A stretch of DNA of 64,000 nt, from positions 21,238 to 85,237 of the forward strand of contig CAJTEY010000018.1 of NCBI GenBank assembly GCA_910575775.1. The letters are read 5' to 3'. The translations under genes were made by a program, and so were the position numbers. Positions 53,376-62,489 of the stretch are shown piece after piece; the stretch's first letter is position 1; each line of letters begins with the position of its first letter. Source of the stretch: Lachnospiraceae bacterium (GTDB lineage: Bacteria; Bacillota; Clostridia; Lachnospirales; Lachnospiraceae). The notes beneath the pieces are model-generated. The model searched no databases. It was given only the letters and a program-made list of their open reading frames with translations, and had not been told where the DNA came from.

Positions 53376-54068
53376 CTACATGCGGTATCCGATTCCAAGT
53401 TCATTTTCGATATAGTTTTTCTTTCCCGGTTTTGCGCCCAGCTTTTTTCGAATATTTGCCATATTAACCTGCAGTTTTTTGACGCTGCCCGAATCGCTGT
53501 AGCCCCAGATTTCTTTTATGATTGCGCTGTAAGTGACAACCTTTCCGGAACATCGGGATAAGTAAGAAAGAATGTCAAATTCGGTGTGGGTCAGTTTGAT
53601 TTCCGACTGATTGATAAAAACCCGTCTTGCGCCGTAGTCGATGAGGAGACCGTCCCGTGTAAACGTGCCGTCGGGAGAAAGCGCCGTGCCGGAATACCGG
53701 GCCGCCGTTCTCAGTGCGGAGCGGACACGTGCCATCAGTTCGGCGGAGCTGAAAGGTTTGGTGACATAATCGTTTGCGCCCAGATCCAGCGCCGCCACCT
53801 TGTCTGATTCGTCCGCTCTTGCGGATAAAACGATGACGGGCACGAGGGAGTCTTTTCTGATTTCACGCAGCAGATCCATACCGTCCCCGTCGGGAAGACC
53901 GAGATCCAGTATCATCAGATCAGGGCGGTGCGAGAAATACAGCATTTTGCCGTTGGCAAAGTCTCTGGCAGGGACAGCCTGATAGCCGTCCGCTTCCAGC
54001 AAAGCGCCGATCAGGTGACAGATATTTTTTTCGTCTTCGACTATAAGAACTTTATATTTACTGCTCAT
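53376..54068 (-). CDS. OmpR-family response regulator (KdpE-like)
   Basis: The 230-residue regulator has a receiver domain with phospho-acceptor aspartate at 55 (LMILDLGLPDG) and a winged-helix domain (about 130-230, KLTHTEFDILSYLSRCSGKVVTY, KLQVNMANIRKKLG). It belongs to the KdpE group by sequence. Its start overlaps the kinase stop by 11 bp, and the Na/Pi gene follows 12 bp later. No potassium transporter kdpFABC is nearby, so it likely controls the phosphate gene or another ion system. Confidence 0.93.
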   Translation of the reverse strand: MSSKYKVLIVEDEKNICHLIGALLEADGYQAVPARDFANGKMLYFSHRPDLMILDLGLPDGDGMDLLREIRKDSLVPVIVLSARADESDKVAALDLGANDYVTKPFSSAELMARVRSALRTAARYSGTALSPDGTFTRDGLLIDYGARRVFINQSEIKLTHTEFDILSYLSRCSGKVVTYSAIIKEIWGYSDSGSVKKLQVNMANIRKKLGAKPGKKNYIENELGIGYRM

Positions 54069-55122
54069 CTGCGGTTTCCTCCGTATTTAAAGTGAAGCAA
54101 AAGAGTGCGCCGCCGCTTTCCGAATTTCTGGCCGTGATCGTTCCGCCGTGTGCACGGATGATAGCGGCACATACGCTGAGGCCGATTCCGGCGTTGCTGC
54201 GCCTGCTGTCCGGCGGCAGATTTTCCGTCTGATAATAACCCGTAAAAAGGGTTTTCAGCCTTTCCTTTTCGATGCCGCATCCGTTATCGCTTATTTCAAA
54301 CACGGCTTTTCCGGAAAGAACAGACACTTTTAAAGAAAGTATGCTCATTCCTTTGGCGTGGCAAACGGCATTTTCCAGAATATTTATCACTACCTGTTCG
54401 ATCAGAAGGGCGTCCATCTCTATGGTGATAAATTCATCCGGCAGTTCGACGGACACTTCCTGTTCAGGATAGCGTTTATGAAATTTGATCAGGGCCGCGT
54501 CGAGAAATTCATCCAGCACGGTTGAAGTTTTTATGATTTTGACGTTTGAATCATCCAATCGTGTGATCGAGAGCAGATTTTCCACCATGCGGGTGAGCCA
54601 TGCGGCGTCCTCACGGATGCTTTGCAGCATTTGCTGTTTTTGCGCTGCTGACAATCCGTCGCCCGCTTCCAGCATGGCGGAGCTTGCGCCGTATATGGTG
54701 GTGAGGGGTGTGCGCAGGTCGTGGGATACGGCCCGCAGCAGATCAGCCCGCATTTTTTCCATTTCGCTTTGTGATTTTAATGTTTCCTGTTTTTTGATCT
54801 TGGTGGTCAGCGTACAGGTCATACAGGCAATGACGATCATAATAACAGAAGTGACTAGATTGTCGGTTAGGGTGAAATATAAGCTGAAATAGGGTAGCTC
54901 AAAGACAAACTCGAAAATTAGGACGCTGGCCAGAGCCGATAGGATACCGTAAAGATAACCGTTTGTGGCCAGAGCGGTCAAAAAAGTTCCCAGAATAAAA
55001 ATGGCGGGAATCAGTGTATGGGCACCGCAGACAGTCTGGATCAGCAGGCAAAGGGCAAAACATGCAGCCAAAAGAAACATGGTAAAAGCGGCATCCGCCA
55101 GGTGTTTTGGAAACTTTTTCAT
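54058..55122 (-). CDS. Sensor histidine kinase, DUF4118/KdpD-like membrane domain
   Basis: The 354-residue kinase has four closely spaced helices (about 10-110) in the DUF4118 style of KdpD without the N-terminal KdpD and USP domains. A HisKA domain follows with RAVSHDLRTPLTTIYGAS near residue 155. The ATPase motifs INILENAVCHA, DNGCGIEKER and NAGIGLSVCAAII are present. ATG 55122 follows CCAAGGAGGCGTTTCC. It is the first gene of the operon with the regulator and Na/Pi gene. The stimulus is unknown; membrane or cation level is suggested by the fold. Confidence 0.92.
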   Translation of the reverse strand: MKKFPKHLADAAFTMFLLAACFALCLLIQTVCGAHTLIPAIFILGTFLTALATNGYLYGILSALASVLIFEFVFELPYFSLYFTLTDNLVTSVIMIVIACMTCTLTTKIKKQETLKSQSEMEKMRADLLRAVSHDLRTPLTTIYGASSAMLEAGDGLSAAQKQQMLQSIREDAAWLTRMVENLLSITRLDDSNVKIIKTSTVLDEFLDAALIKFHKRYPEQEVSVELPDEFITIEMDALLIEQVVINILENAVCHAKGMSILSLKVSVLSGKAVFEISDNGCGIEKERLKTLFTGYYQTENLPPDSRRSNAGIGLSVCAAIIRAHGGTITARNSESGGALFCFTLNTEETADEQ

Positions 55123-55253
55123 TGGAAACGCCTCCTTGGTTAAAGGGAAACGCGGCGCGGCAGGCAAGGTGTACAGTCCTGTCCGGCACAGTCACTATAC
55201 ATAGTATACATGAAATGCAGTTAAGATTTGGATAAGAAAAAACAGCGCGGTAA

Positions 55254-55528
55254 TCAGGAAGGGCGCACGGCCCCTTTGATGGACTCAAAACTTTCCTCGC
55301 TTAAATCGTGCTCTATCCGGCAGGCGTCCTCCAGAGCGGTCTGGCGGCTTACGCCGATGCTGAGGAGCCAGTCGGAGAGGATGGTGTGCCGCTCCGGCAC
55401 ATTTTTGGTTTGGTAAAATTCATTTCGTTTGCGATATCTATGGAGCGAACCTGCCCGAGCCGCTTTTGCAGCATAAGTATGGTCTTCGGATAATCCTCCT
55501 GCGATTCGTCCGCGCGGACTGGTTCCAC
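55254..55528 (-). pseudogene. Broken DtxR/MntR-family metal-dependent regulator
   Basis: One frame from a possible GTG at 55528 encodes ESQEDYPKTILMLQKRLG and VRSIDIANEMNFTKP, the N-terminal helix-turn-helix of MntR/DtxR. At FTKP the match moves to another frame, which encodes VPERHTILSDWLLSIGVSRQTALEDACRIEHDLSEESFESIKG (C-terminal metal-binding/dimerisation part). About 35 residues of the wing and linker are missing. The gene has suffered an internal deletion and frameshift. It lies between the kinase and AraC genes on the same strand. Confidence 0.8.
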
Positions 55529-55537
55529 CGCCTTCGG

Positions 55538-56416
55538 TCATAACGGGTTGAAAGAGGTGGTGGAGGAGGAAAAAGTTTTCTTGGCACCGATGCGGTACTT
55601 CCCGGGAGACATGCCGGTAAGCCGTTTGAACACGGTAATGAAATAATTGTAGTCAGAGAAGCCACAGGCGGAGGCGGTCTCGCTGATCTTCCATTCGGGA
55701 TGTTCGGTGAGAAGCGCTTTCGCCTTTTCTATGCGGAGGTTTCGGATATGCCCGGCAAGGCCGCATCCGTAATTCTGATCGGAAATTTCGTAGAGATAGG
55801 TCTTGCCGATTTGGAAACGGCGGCACAGGTCAGAGACACTGATTTCCTCAGTGAAGTGTGCGCTGATATATTCGTCGATCTGGACGGGCAGTTCTTTCCG
55901 CTGAACGATGGCCATCCGCTCCAGACAGAGATAGGAGGCCACAGCCTGCATGATGTGGGAGACAGAAACAATATAATCCTCTGAAATGAGCGGGCTTGCC
56001 TGGCAGGCTTCTTCCAGCGCGTTCTTGTCAATGCGGTAGGAGGCACAGTTTTCCCGGATGTTTTTCCATCCTTCCTCGTAGCTCGAATAGGAAAATACAT
56101 GCCCAAAAAACAGATAGCCGATCACAATATTGCCTAAAGTGAGAGGCGCGATGCTCTCGGTTAATCCGGCATGACAGCGGTAGGTGTAGGTGCTGCGTCT
56201 GCTTGCGGCCATCTCGCAGGCGTGGGCGTCACAGCGGGCACACTGGGCGGCAGCCGCCGGATCGGTCCGTATGATCCGGCAGCAGGGCGCGATCTGTTCC
56301 GGGTAGGCGGTCAGCTCATGGAAGGAGTCGTCAAATACCGTGATCCGCAGGCTGGTGATCTTATGGAAATCCTGTAACAGGGAATTGAGTTTGGAAAGAT
56401 TAAAGGTGGAAATCAT
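55538..56416 (-). CDS. AraC-family regulator with PocR sensor domain
   Basis: The 292-residue protein has an N-terminal PocR-like ligand-binding domain with the cysteine cluster CCRIIRTDPAAAAQCARCDAHACEMA and the YRCHAGLTE segment. Two helix-turn-helix motifs follow in the C-terminal AraC domain (about 190-285, ISVSDLCRRFQIGKTYLYEIS and ISETASACGFSDYNYFITVFKRLTGMSPGKYR). PocR domains bind small diols or sugars. It is divergent from the sugar operon starting at 56619, which it probably activates. Gap 202 bp. The stop overlaps nothing but is 9 bp from the broken DtxR gene. Confidence 0.92.
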   Translation of the reverse strand: MISTFNLSKLNSLLQDFHKITSLRITVFDDSFHELTAYPEQIAPCCRIIRTDPAAAAQCARCDAHACEMAASRRSTYTYRCHAGLTESIAPLTLGNIVIGYLFFGHVFSYSSYEEGWKNIRENCASYRIDKNALEEACQASPLISEDYIVSVSHIMQAVASYLCLERMAIVQRKELPVQIDEYISAHFTEEISVSDLCRRFQIGKTYLYEISDQNYGCGLAGHIRNLRIEKAKALLTEHPEWKISETASACGFSDYNYFITVFKRLTGMSPGKYRIGAKKTFSSSTTSFNPL

Positions 56417-56466
56417 AATGTCCTCCGTTTTTATATATTGCGGGAAGGGTTTTCGTTTCTGTTATG

Positions 56467-56494
56467 ATTATATCAGCTTTGCGAACAAATTCAA
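56467..56494 (-). promoter_or_regulatory. Putative promoter of the PocR-AraC gene
   Basis: On the minus strand TTGAAT (56489-56494), 16 bp, TATAAT (56467-56472), about 50 bp upstream of the regulator start. Confidence 0.5.
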
Positions 56495-56618
56495 AGAAAA
56501 GTGGACGGAAGTCTATATATTTTTTGGGGCGGGGGGATTAGAATTAGGATAAGAGTATAACGGGTTAGGGCACGGCGGCGGTGGGCGTGCCGCGCCATGA
56601 AAAAGGAGGACGAACAAA

Positions 56619-58022
56619 ATGAAAAGAATGACATTTGCTTTATGTTTCTGTAACCGGGGCTTCATGCCGGGAGAGCTAATCTATGGGGCCAGAGAGGATA
56701 TGATCCGGGCAGTGACGGATGCGGGTTATGATTATATCGCTATGGACGCAGAGCTGACGCGCTACGGCGGCGTGGAGACGAGGGATGAGGGACTGCTTTA
56801 TGCCAAGTGGCTGAAAGAGCACGAAGGACAGTATGACGGCGTGATCTTTTCCATGCCGATTTTTGCGGATGAAAACGGTGCAATCACGGCACTGCAGGAT
56901 GCCGGTGTGCCCATCCTGATGCAGGCCTATCCAGATGAGATTGGAAAGATGGATTTTGCCCACAGAAGAGACGCGTTCTGCGGCAAATTTTCCGTGACGG
57001 ATGTTTTCACACAGTATCAGGTGCCGTTCACCGTGTTAAAGCCACATGTGGTGCATCCCCTCAGTGAGAAGTTTGCGGAGAATCTCAGAGATTTTGCGGC
57101 CGTCTGCCGGGTGGTGAACGGTATGAAACGCTGTAACATCGGCTGTATCGGAGCGAGAACCACGGCGTTTAAAACGGTTCGCTTTGATGAGATTACCATG
57201 CAGAAATACGGGATCAATGTGGAATCTTTTGATCTGTCGGAGCTCGTCTTTAAAGTGGGAAAGCTTGATGACGAGGACGAGAAGGTTGTGGCAAAGAAGG
57301 CGGCATTAGAGGCCTACACGGATTTTTCCGGCGTGTCCGAAGAGAAGAAGAATACCCTTGCGAAGATTTCGGCTGTCATTGACGAGTACATAGAAGTCTA
57401 CCATCTGGATGCGCTTGCCCTTCGCTGCTGGAACGAGATGGAGGAGATATTGCGGGTGTGCCCTTGTGTGCTTTTGTCTGAGCTGAATGACCGGGGGATC
57501 ACAGCATCCTGTGAGATTGACATGTGTTCCGCCGTCACGATGCGGGCGATGGCGCTGGCCAGCGAAACGCCTACCACGGTTCTTGACTGGAACAACAATT
57601 ACGGCGATGATGAGAATAAGGTGATTCTGTTCCACTGCGGGCCGGTGCCCAATTCCCTGATGACTGACAAAGGCCGGGTGACCAGCCACAAGATGTTCGA
57701 CAAAACCGATGCAGGAAGCGGCTGCGGCACCTGCGAAGGGAGGATGAAGGCCGGGGACATTACGCTTTCTAACTGCCAGACGAAGGATGGAAAGCTGGTT
57801 GTGTACGCCTCAGAAGCCAGATTTACGGAGGACGAGATCGAGGAGGCGTTTTTCGGATGTGCGGCGGTCTGCGAAATCCCGGATATGCAGAATAAGCTGA
57901 TCCGTCTGGCCAGAGGCGGCTTCAAACATCATACGTCTGTCGGTGCCGGGCATATGAAGGCGGTTTTGCGGGAGGCTTTTGTCACCTATCTTGGATATGA
58001 GTGGGTGGAGATTGACGGATAG
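56619..58022 (+). CDS. Fucose/arabinose isomerase-fold protein
   Basis: The 467-residue protein resembles L-fucose/L-arabinose isomerase family enzymes: a Rossmann-like N-terminal part (about 1-170, YDGVIFSMPIFADENGAITALQDAGVPILM), a middle domain and a C-terminal barrel-like region with GCGTCEGRMKAGDITLS. Possible metal-binding acidic and histidine residues include E in CEIDMCSAVTMRAMAL and H in GFKHHTSVGAGHM. It probably isomerises an aldose to a ketose, but the substrate is unknown. AAAAAGGAGGACGAAC precedes the ATG. It is first gene of a three-gene operon with an FGGY kinase and DUF4432 protein. Confidence 0.85.
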   Translation: MKRMTFALCFCNRGFMPGELIYGAREDMIRAVTDAGYDYIAMDAELTRYGGVETRDEGLLYAKWLKEHEGQYDGVIFSMPIFADENGAITALQDAGVPILMQAYPDEIGKMDFAHRRDAFCGKFSVTDVFTQYQVPFTVLKPHVVHPLSEKFAENLRDFAAVCRVVNGMKRCNIGCIGARTTAFKTVRFDEITMQKYGINVESFDLSELVFKVGKLDDEDEKVVAKKAALEAYTDFSGVSEEKKNTLAKISAVIDEYIEVYHLDALALRCWNEMEEILRVCPCVLLSELNDRGITASCEIDMCSAVTMRAMALASETPTTVLDWNNNYGDDENKVILFHCGPVPNSLMTDKGRVTSHKMFDKTDAGSGCGTCEGRMKAGDITLSNCQTKDGKLVVYASEARFTEDEIEEAFFGCAAVCEIPDMQNKLIRLARGGFKHHTSVGAGHMKAVLREAFVTYLGYEWVEIDG

Positions 58023-58055
58023 CATGCCGGCAGGCGTAAAGAGGGAGGCGGTTTT

Positions 58056-59567
58056 ATGAAAACAGCGGGACTGGATATCGGAACCACAGGCTGTAAGCTG
58101 ACGGTTTTTTCGGAGGAGGGAAAGGATATCGACCGGGCGTACCGGGATTATCCCGTCACCAGAGGCGGCAGCGAACATGAGGTAGATGTGGAAAGTATTA
58201 TGGAAGGTGTGCTGGCACTGCTTGCGCTGATGGCTGAAAAACACCCGGATATAGGAGGAATAGGCGTTACCAGTTTCGGGGAGACCTTTGTGTTTACGGA
58301 CGGGGAGGGGAAGCCCCTTCACAGGGCCATGCTCTACACCGATCCGAGAGGCCGGGAGGAGTGTCTGGAGCTGACACGGAAGATGGAGGGGAGAAAGATT
58401 GCTGCCATCACGGGACTTCGCCCCCACGAGATGTACAGCATTCCCAAGATGATGTGGATCAGGAAACACAGGCCGGAAGTCTATGAACAGGCAAAGCACG
58501 CTTTCCTGATGGAGGACTATGTGGTGTTTCATCTGACGGGAAAGGCACAGATTGATTATTCCCTGGCCACAAGGACAATGGCCTTTGACATTGCGTCCCT
58601 CTCCTGGAGCGGGGAGATCTTTGCGCTGGCGGGGATCGATGTTTCTCTGATGTCTGAGGCGGTGCCGGTGGGCACATCGGCAGGGTATATTCTTCCCGAT
58701 ATCGCGCGGCGGACGGGCCTTTCCGAAAGGACGCAGATCGTAAGTATCAGCCACGATCAGGTGGCCGCCGCAGTGGGCGCGGGTGTGTTTGACGCGGAGA
58801 CGGCGGTGGAGGGCGCAGGTACGGTGGAATGCATGACACCTGTATATGAAGGACTGCCGCCTTCCGACGTGATGTATGACGGGTATTTCTCCGTGGTGCC
58901 CTATGTGATACCGGGCAGGTATGTGTGTTATGCCTTTTCCTACACGGGCGGCGCGCTGATCCAGTGGTGTGTGGACACCCTGGCGAAGCAGGAGAAGCGG
59001 CTGGCGGCGCAAGAGGGTATTTCCGTACATGAGTATCTGGAACGGGAGTATGCGCGTGAGCACGGGGAGGAAAGTGTGGCAGAGCCCACGGGGCTTCTTG
59101 TGCTGCCCCATTTTGCAGGGGCGGCAACGCCTTATATGGATACCGGGTCGAAGGGCGCGGTGATCGGGCTGACGGCGGCCCATACGGTCAGTGACATTTA
59201 CCGGGCATCCATGGAAGGGGTAGCCTATGAAATGAGGCTCAACCTGGAGTGGTTAAAAGGCTCCGGCATTCACTTTCAGATGCTGCACGCCACCGGGGGA
59301 GGGGCACGCTCCGGGGTGTGGACGCAGATGAAGGCTGACATTCTGAACGTGCCCTTTACAACGCTGAAAACAGCCAACGCGGGTACGGTTGGGAGTGCCA
59401 TGCTGACGGGGATTGCAGTGGGCCGCTTCAAAGATCTGGAGGACGTCGCCGCGCATATGGTGGAGAAAACGAAAGTTTATCAGCCGGATGCGGCAAGGCA
59501 CGAGAAGTATATGGAGGTTTACAGCCGGTACAGGAAGGTGTACGATGTGATCAGAGGACTGGTATGA
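58056..59567 (+). CDS. FGGY-family carbohydrate kinase
   Basis: The 503-residue kinase has the FGGY_N and FGGY_C domains: LDIGTTGCKLTVFSEEGK at the N-terminus with the phosphate-1 motif, GGIGVTSFGETFVFTD, and the C-terminal ATGGGARSGVWTQMKADILNVP. FGGY kinases phosphorylate ketoses or polyols such as xylulose, fuculose or rhamnulose. The start follows AGAGGGAGGCGG and is 33 bp after the isomerase stop. Order isomerase-kinase-epimerase fits a catabolic operon for a rare aldose. Confidence 0.94.
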   Translation: MKTAGLDIGTTGCKLTVFSEEGKDIDRAYRDYPVTRGGSEHEVDVESIMEGVLALLALMAEKHPDIGGIGVTSFGETFVFTDGEGKPLHRAMLYTDPRGREECLELTRKMEGRKIAAITGLRPHEMYSIPKMMWIRKHRPEVYEQAKHAFLMEDYVVFHLTGKAQIDYSLATRTMAFDIASLSWSGEIFALAGIDVSLMSEAVPVGTSAGYILPDIARRTGLSERTQIVSISHDQVAAAVGAGVFDAETAVEGAGTVECMTPVYEGLPPSDVMYDGYFSVVPYVIPGRYVCYAFSYTGGALIQWCVDTLAKQEKRLAAQEGISVHEYLEREYAREHGEESVAEPTGLLVLPHFAGAATPYMDTGSKGAVIGLTAAHTVSDIYRASMEGVAYEMRLNLEWLKGSGIHFQMLHATGGGARSGVWTQMKADILNVPFTTLKTANAGTVGSAMLTGIAVGRFKDLEDVAAHMVEKTKVYQPDAARHEKYMEVYSRYRKVYDVIRGLV

Positions 59568-59588
59568 GTATAAAGCAGGAGGTATGAC

Positions 59589-60560
59589 ATGATGAATCCG
59601 TATATTGGACATGAATCACAGATTTCGGGTGTGGAGGAGCACCGTCTGACAGGCGGGAAGGGCGATGGGATGCGCCTTTTGCAGGCAGATAATGGGAGAG
59701 GGCTGACGATGACGCTGACCCCTGACCGGGGCATGGATATTTCCAGACTCCGCGTAAACGGCGTCAATATGGGGTATTTTTCGGCCTGCGGTTATGTGGC
59801 GCCGGCTTATTATGAGGGGACGGGTGACAGATGGCTGAAAACCTTTACAGCAGGGTTTATGACGACGTGCGGCCTGTACACGGTGGGAACCCCCAGCGTG
59901 GATGAGGGGGAGGAACTGCCCCTGCACGGCTCCATCGGCAATCTGCCCGCAGAGCAGGTATACTGGCAGGAGGAAGAGGATAAAATCTGTGTGCGCGGCG
60001 TGGTGAAGGATGAGGTGATCTTTGGCAGAAAGCTTGTTCTTCGACGTGAGATCGAGATATCGAAAAAGGAGAACAGCTTTGTGGTGCGGGACGAGATAGA
60101 AAACATGGGGGACCGCGTGGAGCCGCTTGAAATCCTTTACCATATGAATATGGGGTATCCCCTGCTGGACGAGGAGAGCGTTGTCACGATCCCCGCAAAG
60201 GAAGTGGTGCCGAGAAATGAGCATTCGGCGGAGGATATCGAACACTGTCTGCAGATGGAGAAGCCTCAGGCGGGATATGAGGAACGCTGCTATTACCATA
60301 AATTTGCCGGAAAAGAAGGAAAGGCATCCATCTATCAGCCGAAGCTTGGCATGGAGCTGACGATCACTTTTGATGCGGAGGAGCTAGACGGTTTTGTGGA
60401 GTGGAAGATGATGGGCGTGCGGGACTACGTGCTCGGTCTGGAGCCGGGAAACTGCTATCCCGACGGGCGCGATGTGATGAGAAAGACAGGGATGCTCAAG
60501 TTTTTACGGCCTGGTGAATGTAAGCGGTATGAGGTGAAGGTGGAGATTAAAAAGGCCTGA
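59589..60560 (+). CDS. Aldose 1-epimerase-like DUF4432 protein
   Basis: The 323-residue protein matches the DUF4432 group of galactose-mutarotase-like beta-sandwich proteins. Motifs are TPDRGMDISRLRVNG, GLYTVGTPSVDEGEELPLHGSIGNLPA, PLEILYHMNMGYPLLDE and LEPGNCYPDGRD. The histidine and glutamate of mutarotases are in these segments. It may interconvert anomers of the sugar handled by the neighbouring isomerase and kinase. AGGAGGTATGAC precedes the ATG. Confidence 0.9.
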   Translation: MMNPYIGHESQISGVEEHRLTGGKGDGMRLLQADNGRGLTMTLTPDRGMDISRLRVNGVNMGYFSACGYVAPAYYEGTGDRWLKTFTAGFMTTCGLYTVGTPSVDEGEELPLHGSIGNLPAEQVYWQEEEDKICVRGVVKDEVIFGRKLVLRREIEISKKENSFVVRDEIENMGDRVEPLEILYHMNMGYPLLDEESVVTIPAKEVVPRNEHSAEDIEHCLQMEKPQAGYEERCYYHKFAGKEGKASIYQPKLGMELTITFDAEELDGFVEWKMMGVRDYVLGLEPGNCYPDGRDVMRKTGMLKFLRPGECKRYEVKVEIKKA

Positions 60561-60579
60561 GGAAAACGGGAGGGCGCGG

Positions 60580-60714
60580 CGGTTCTATGAAAAGTGCGGG
60601 TTCAGTCCTTCAGGACACGAAATGACGCATGAGTTCGGCGGAAAGAAGCTGCGGGAATTACAGTACTGTCTGATGCACGGAAGGGAGAAAAATGTAGTGG
60701 AAGAAAGAATGTGA
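60580..60714 (+). pseudogene. GNAT acetyltransferase C-terminal remnant
   Basis: The 45-codon frame starts mid-domain with RFYEKCGFSPSGHEMTHEFGGKK and ends at a TGA (60712-60714). This matches the last strand of the GNAT fold (FYEKCGF followed by EFGGK-type signature). No start codon, ribosome site or N-terminal acetyltransferase core lies upstream, since the DUF4432 stop is only 20 bp before. It is a truncated remnant. Confidence 0.75.
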
Positions 60715-60810
60715 TTATGATATAATGATGCTCATATCATAATCCGGCACTTTGGTGCGATAAAGGTGTCGGATTATTCGTAGGCCGTCTCAACAAAGTT
60801 GAGGCGGTTT
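60713..60810 (+). promoter_or_regulatory. Hairpin-rich leader of the chemoreceptor gene
   Basis: Three inverted repeats are stacked: GATTATGATAT with ATATCATAATC (60713-60723, 60734-60744); ATAATCCGGCAC (60739-60750) with GTGTCGGATTAT (60766-60777), one GU pair; and CCGTCTCAAC (60785-60794) with GTTGAGGCGG (60798-60807) followed by TTT. The first two share the ATAATC segment and are mutually exclusive. A TATAAT at 60721-60726 may be a -10, in which case the first repeat is an operator. Which is true cannot be settled by eye. Confidence 0.55.
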
Positions 60811-60874
60811 AAGAATGCATAAAGCGTGTATGGGGAAGGGCGCGGTACTTTTTTAAACAGGAGGATTGAGGGTT

Positions 60875-62428
60875 ATGGAAGGAAAGAAAAAGGTATATTT
60901 GTCGGCATTGGATGAGTATATCAATAAGGTGTATGTGCTGGTTCTGCTGTTGGTACCGGGAGCATGCCAGTGTGCGGGAATATTGTATACTTTCTTGAAA
61001 ATTATGGGCTGGCTGCCGCCTGTTTCATGGACGGCGCTGCTGATTTTTGATGTCACTTGTCTGATCTATCTGGTGATCGGGATCTATTTTGTCAAGACGG
61101 GGTTTGAGGACGGCGCAGTGAAAGCTTCCAGTCTGAAAGCCGGAAAGGTTTATATAGCACTGATCATGGCTATTCAGTGGAACTTTATCCAGTACATGGT
61201 TCCCGCAAAGGATTTTTGGGGCTTTGCCTTTTTCTTTGTGGTGCTTTCCACGTTCTTTCTGGACTATAAGCTGGTTGCGGTTACATCGATAGAGGTAGCG
61301 GCTTCGCTTGTGATTGGCTGGGTTGTTAAGGCGGAAATTCTCCTGCCTGTAAGGGATGAGATGTTTATGACAAATATGTTTGATAGGGGCGTATGCCTGA
61401 GCCTGTCCCTTCCCACAACGGTGCTTTTGACTTATTTGGTTAATCGCTTCCTTGTAAATGCAAAGAAGGATGAGATGGAGCGCAACAACGAAAAGGTGAA
61501 AAACGTGCTGGATTCCGTGCAGTCCCTTTCGGCAAATCTTCTGAGCGCGGGGCAGGCCCTCTCACAGATTTCGGAAAATGAGAGCGCTTCCGTGGAGGAA
61601 CTTTCGGCTACCAGCGAAATGCTCTTAGAGAGCAGCAACAGGCTGGACGGCAAGACCAGAGAGAGCATGGAAAATCTCAATGAGCTTGACGAGTGGAAGA
61701 ACGTTGTGGCAGATAATGTGGAGAAAGTGGAGCAGACATCCAGAGATCTGTCAGACAAAACAAAGGAGAATGAGAAGCGGCTTGCTGAACTTCGGGAAAT
61801 TAATGGGGAAGTTTCCAGATCCATGGTTGCAACGACGGATGTGGCGGAGAAACTGTCGAAAGCGGTGGAGCAGATCGGTATGACGCTGAATTTGATCAGC
61901 GATATTTCATCGTCCACAAACCTGCTGGCTTTGAATGCTTCCATCGAGGCGGCCAGAGCGGGAGAGGCGGGCAGAGGATTTGCCGTGGTTGCGCAGGAGG
62001 TTGGCAATCTGGCTAACAGCACGCAGGAATCATTGCATGAGGTAGAAAAGGTGATTCAGATGGTACAGGACAATGTGAAAGAAATCACCATGTATGTCAA
62101 TGACAATTCCAAAAAGCTGGATAAGCAGAACGAATATTTTACAAACGTGTATGCGGGCATACAGGATATGACGCAGCTTCTCGATATTTCGGCGGATGCG
62201 GTGAACACGATGGGAGACGCGCATCATAAACAGGCGATGGTGATACAGAATACCATATCCATCAACAAAGAGATTGCGGATGATATCAGCAAAGAGAATA
62301 CCCAGTTCCAGTCTATCAACAGTATGGTGGAGAGCAACGTGAATGATATTACGCAAATGTCCAACCAGATCAATACCATTAACGGGATGGTGGATGAGAT
62401 CAGTAATCTTTTGAAGAGGGAAGAATGA
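60875..62428 (+). CDS. Methyl-accepting chemotaxis protein without external ligand domain
   Basis: The 517-residue receptor has six N-terminal membrane helices (about 20-205) instead of the usual two helices with periplasmic sensor. A long coiled coil follows, with the conserved signalling hairpin [30 protein letters not shown] at about 350-380. No HAMP domain is obvious. It would signal to CheA and CheW, though no chemotaxis genes are in view. ATG 60875 follows GGAGGATTGAGGGTT. Upstream lies a hairpin-rich leader that might control its expression. Confidence 0.9.
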   Translation: MEGKKKVYLSALDEYINKVYVLVLLLVPGACQCAGILYTFLKIMGWLPPVSWTALLIFDVTCLIYLVIGIYFVKTGFEDGAVKASSLKAGKVYIALIMAIQWNFIQYMVPAKDFWGFAFFFVVLSTFFLDYKLVAVTSIEVAASLVIGWVVKAEILLPVRDEMFMTNMFDRGVCLSLSLPTTVLLTYLVNRFLVNAKKDEMERNNEKVKNVLDSVQSLSANLLSAGQALSQISENESASVEELSATSEMLLESSNRLDGKTRESMENLNELDEWKNVVADNVEKVEQTSRDLSDKTKENEKRLAELREINGEVSRSMVATTDVAEKLSKAVEQIGMTLNLISDISSSTNLLALNASIEAARAGEAGRGFAVVAQEVGNLANSTQESLHEVEKVIQMVQDNVKEITMYVNDNSKKLDKQNEYFTNVYAGIQDMTQLLDISADAVNTMGDAHHKQAMVIQNTISINKEIADDISKENTQFQSINSMVESNVNDITQMSNQINTINGMVDEISNLLKREE

Positions 62429-62489
62429 TACATATCATACCGCGCATGAAGATCACAACACAGATGGGAAAGAGGTAAAGACAGCAGAA

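Noticed and set aside
60713..60874. c-di-GMP riboswitch before the chemoreceptor
   Set aside because: The leader lacks the GEMM core and tetraloop receptor sequences; only inverted repeats are seen, so it is listed as an unassigned leader.
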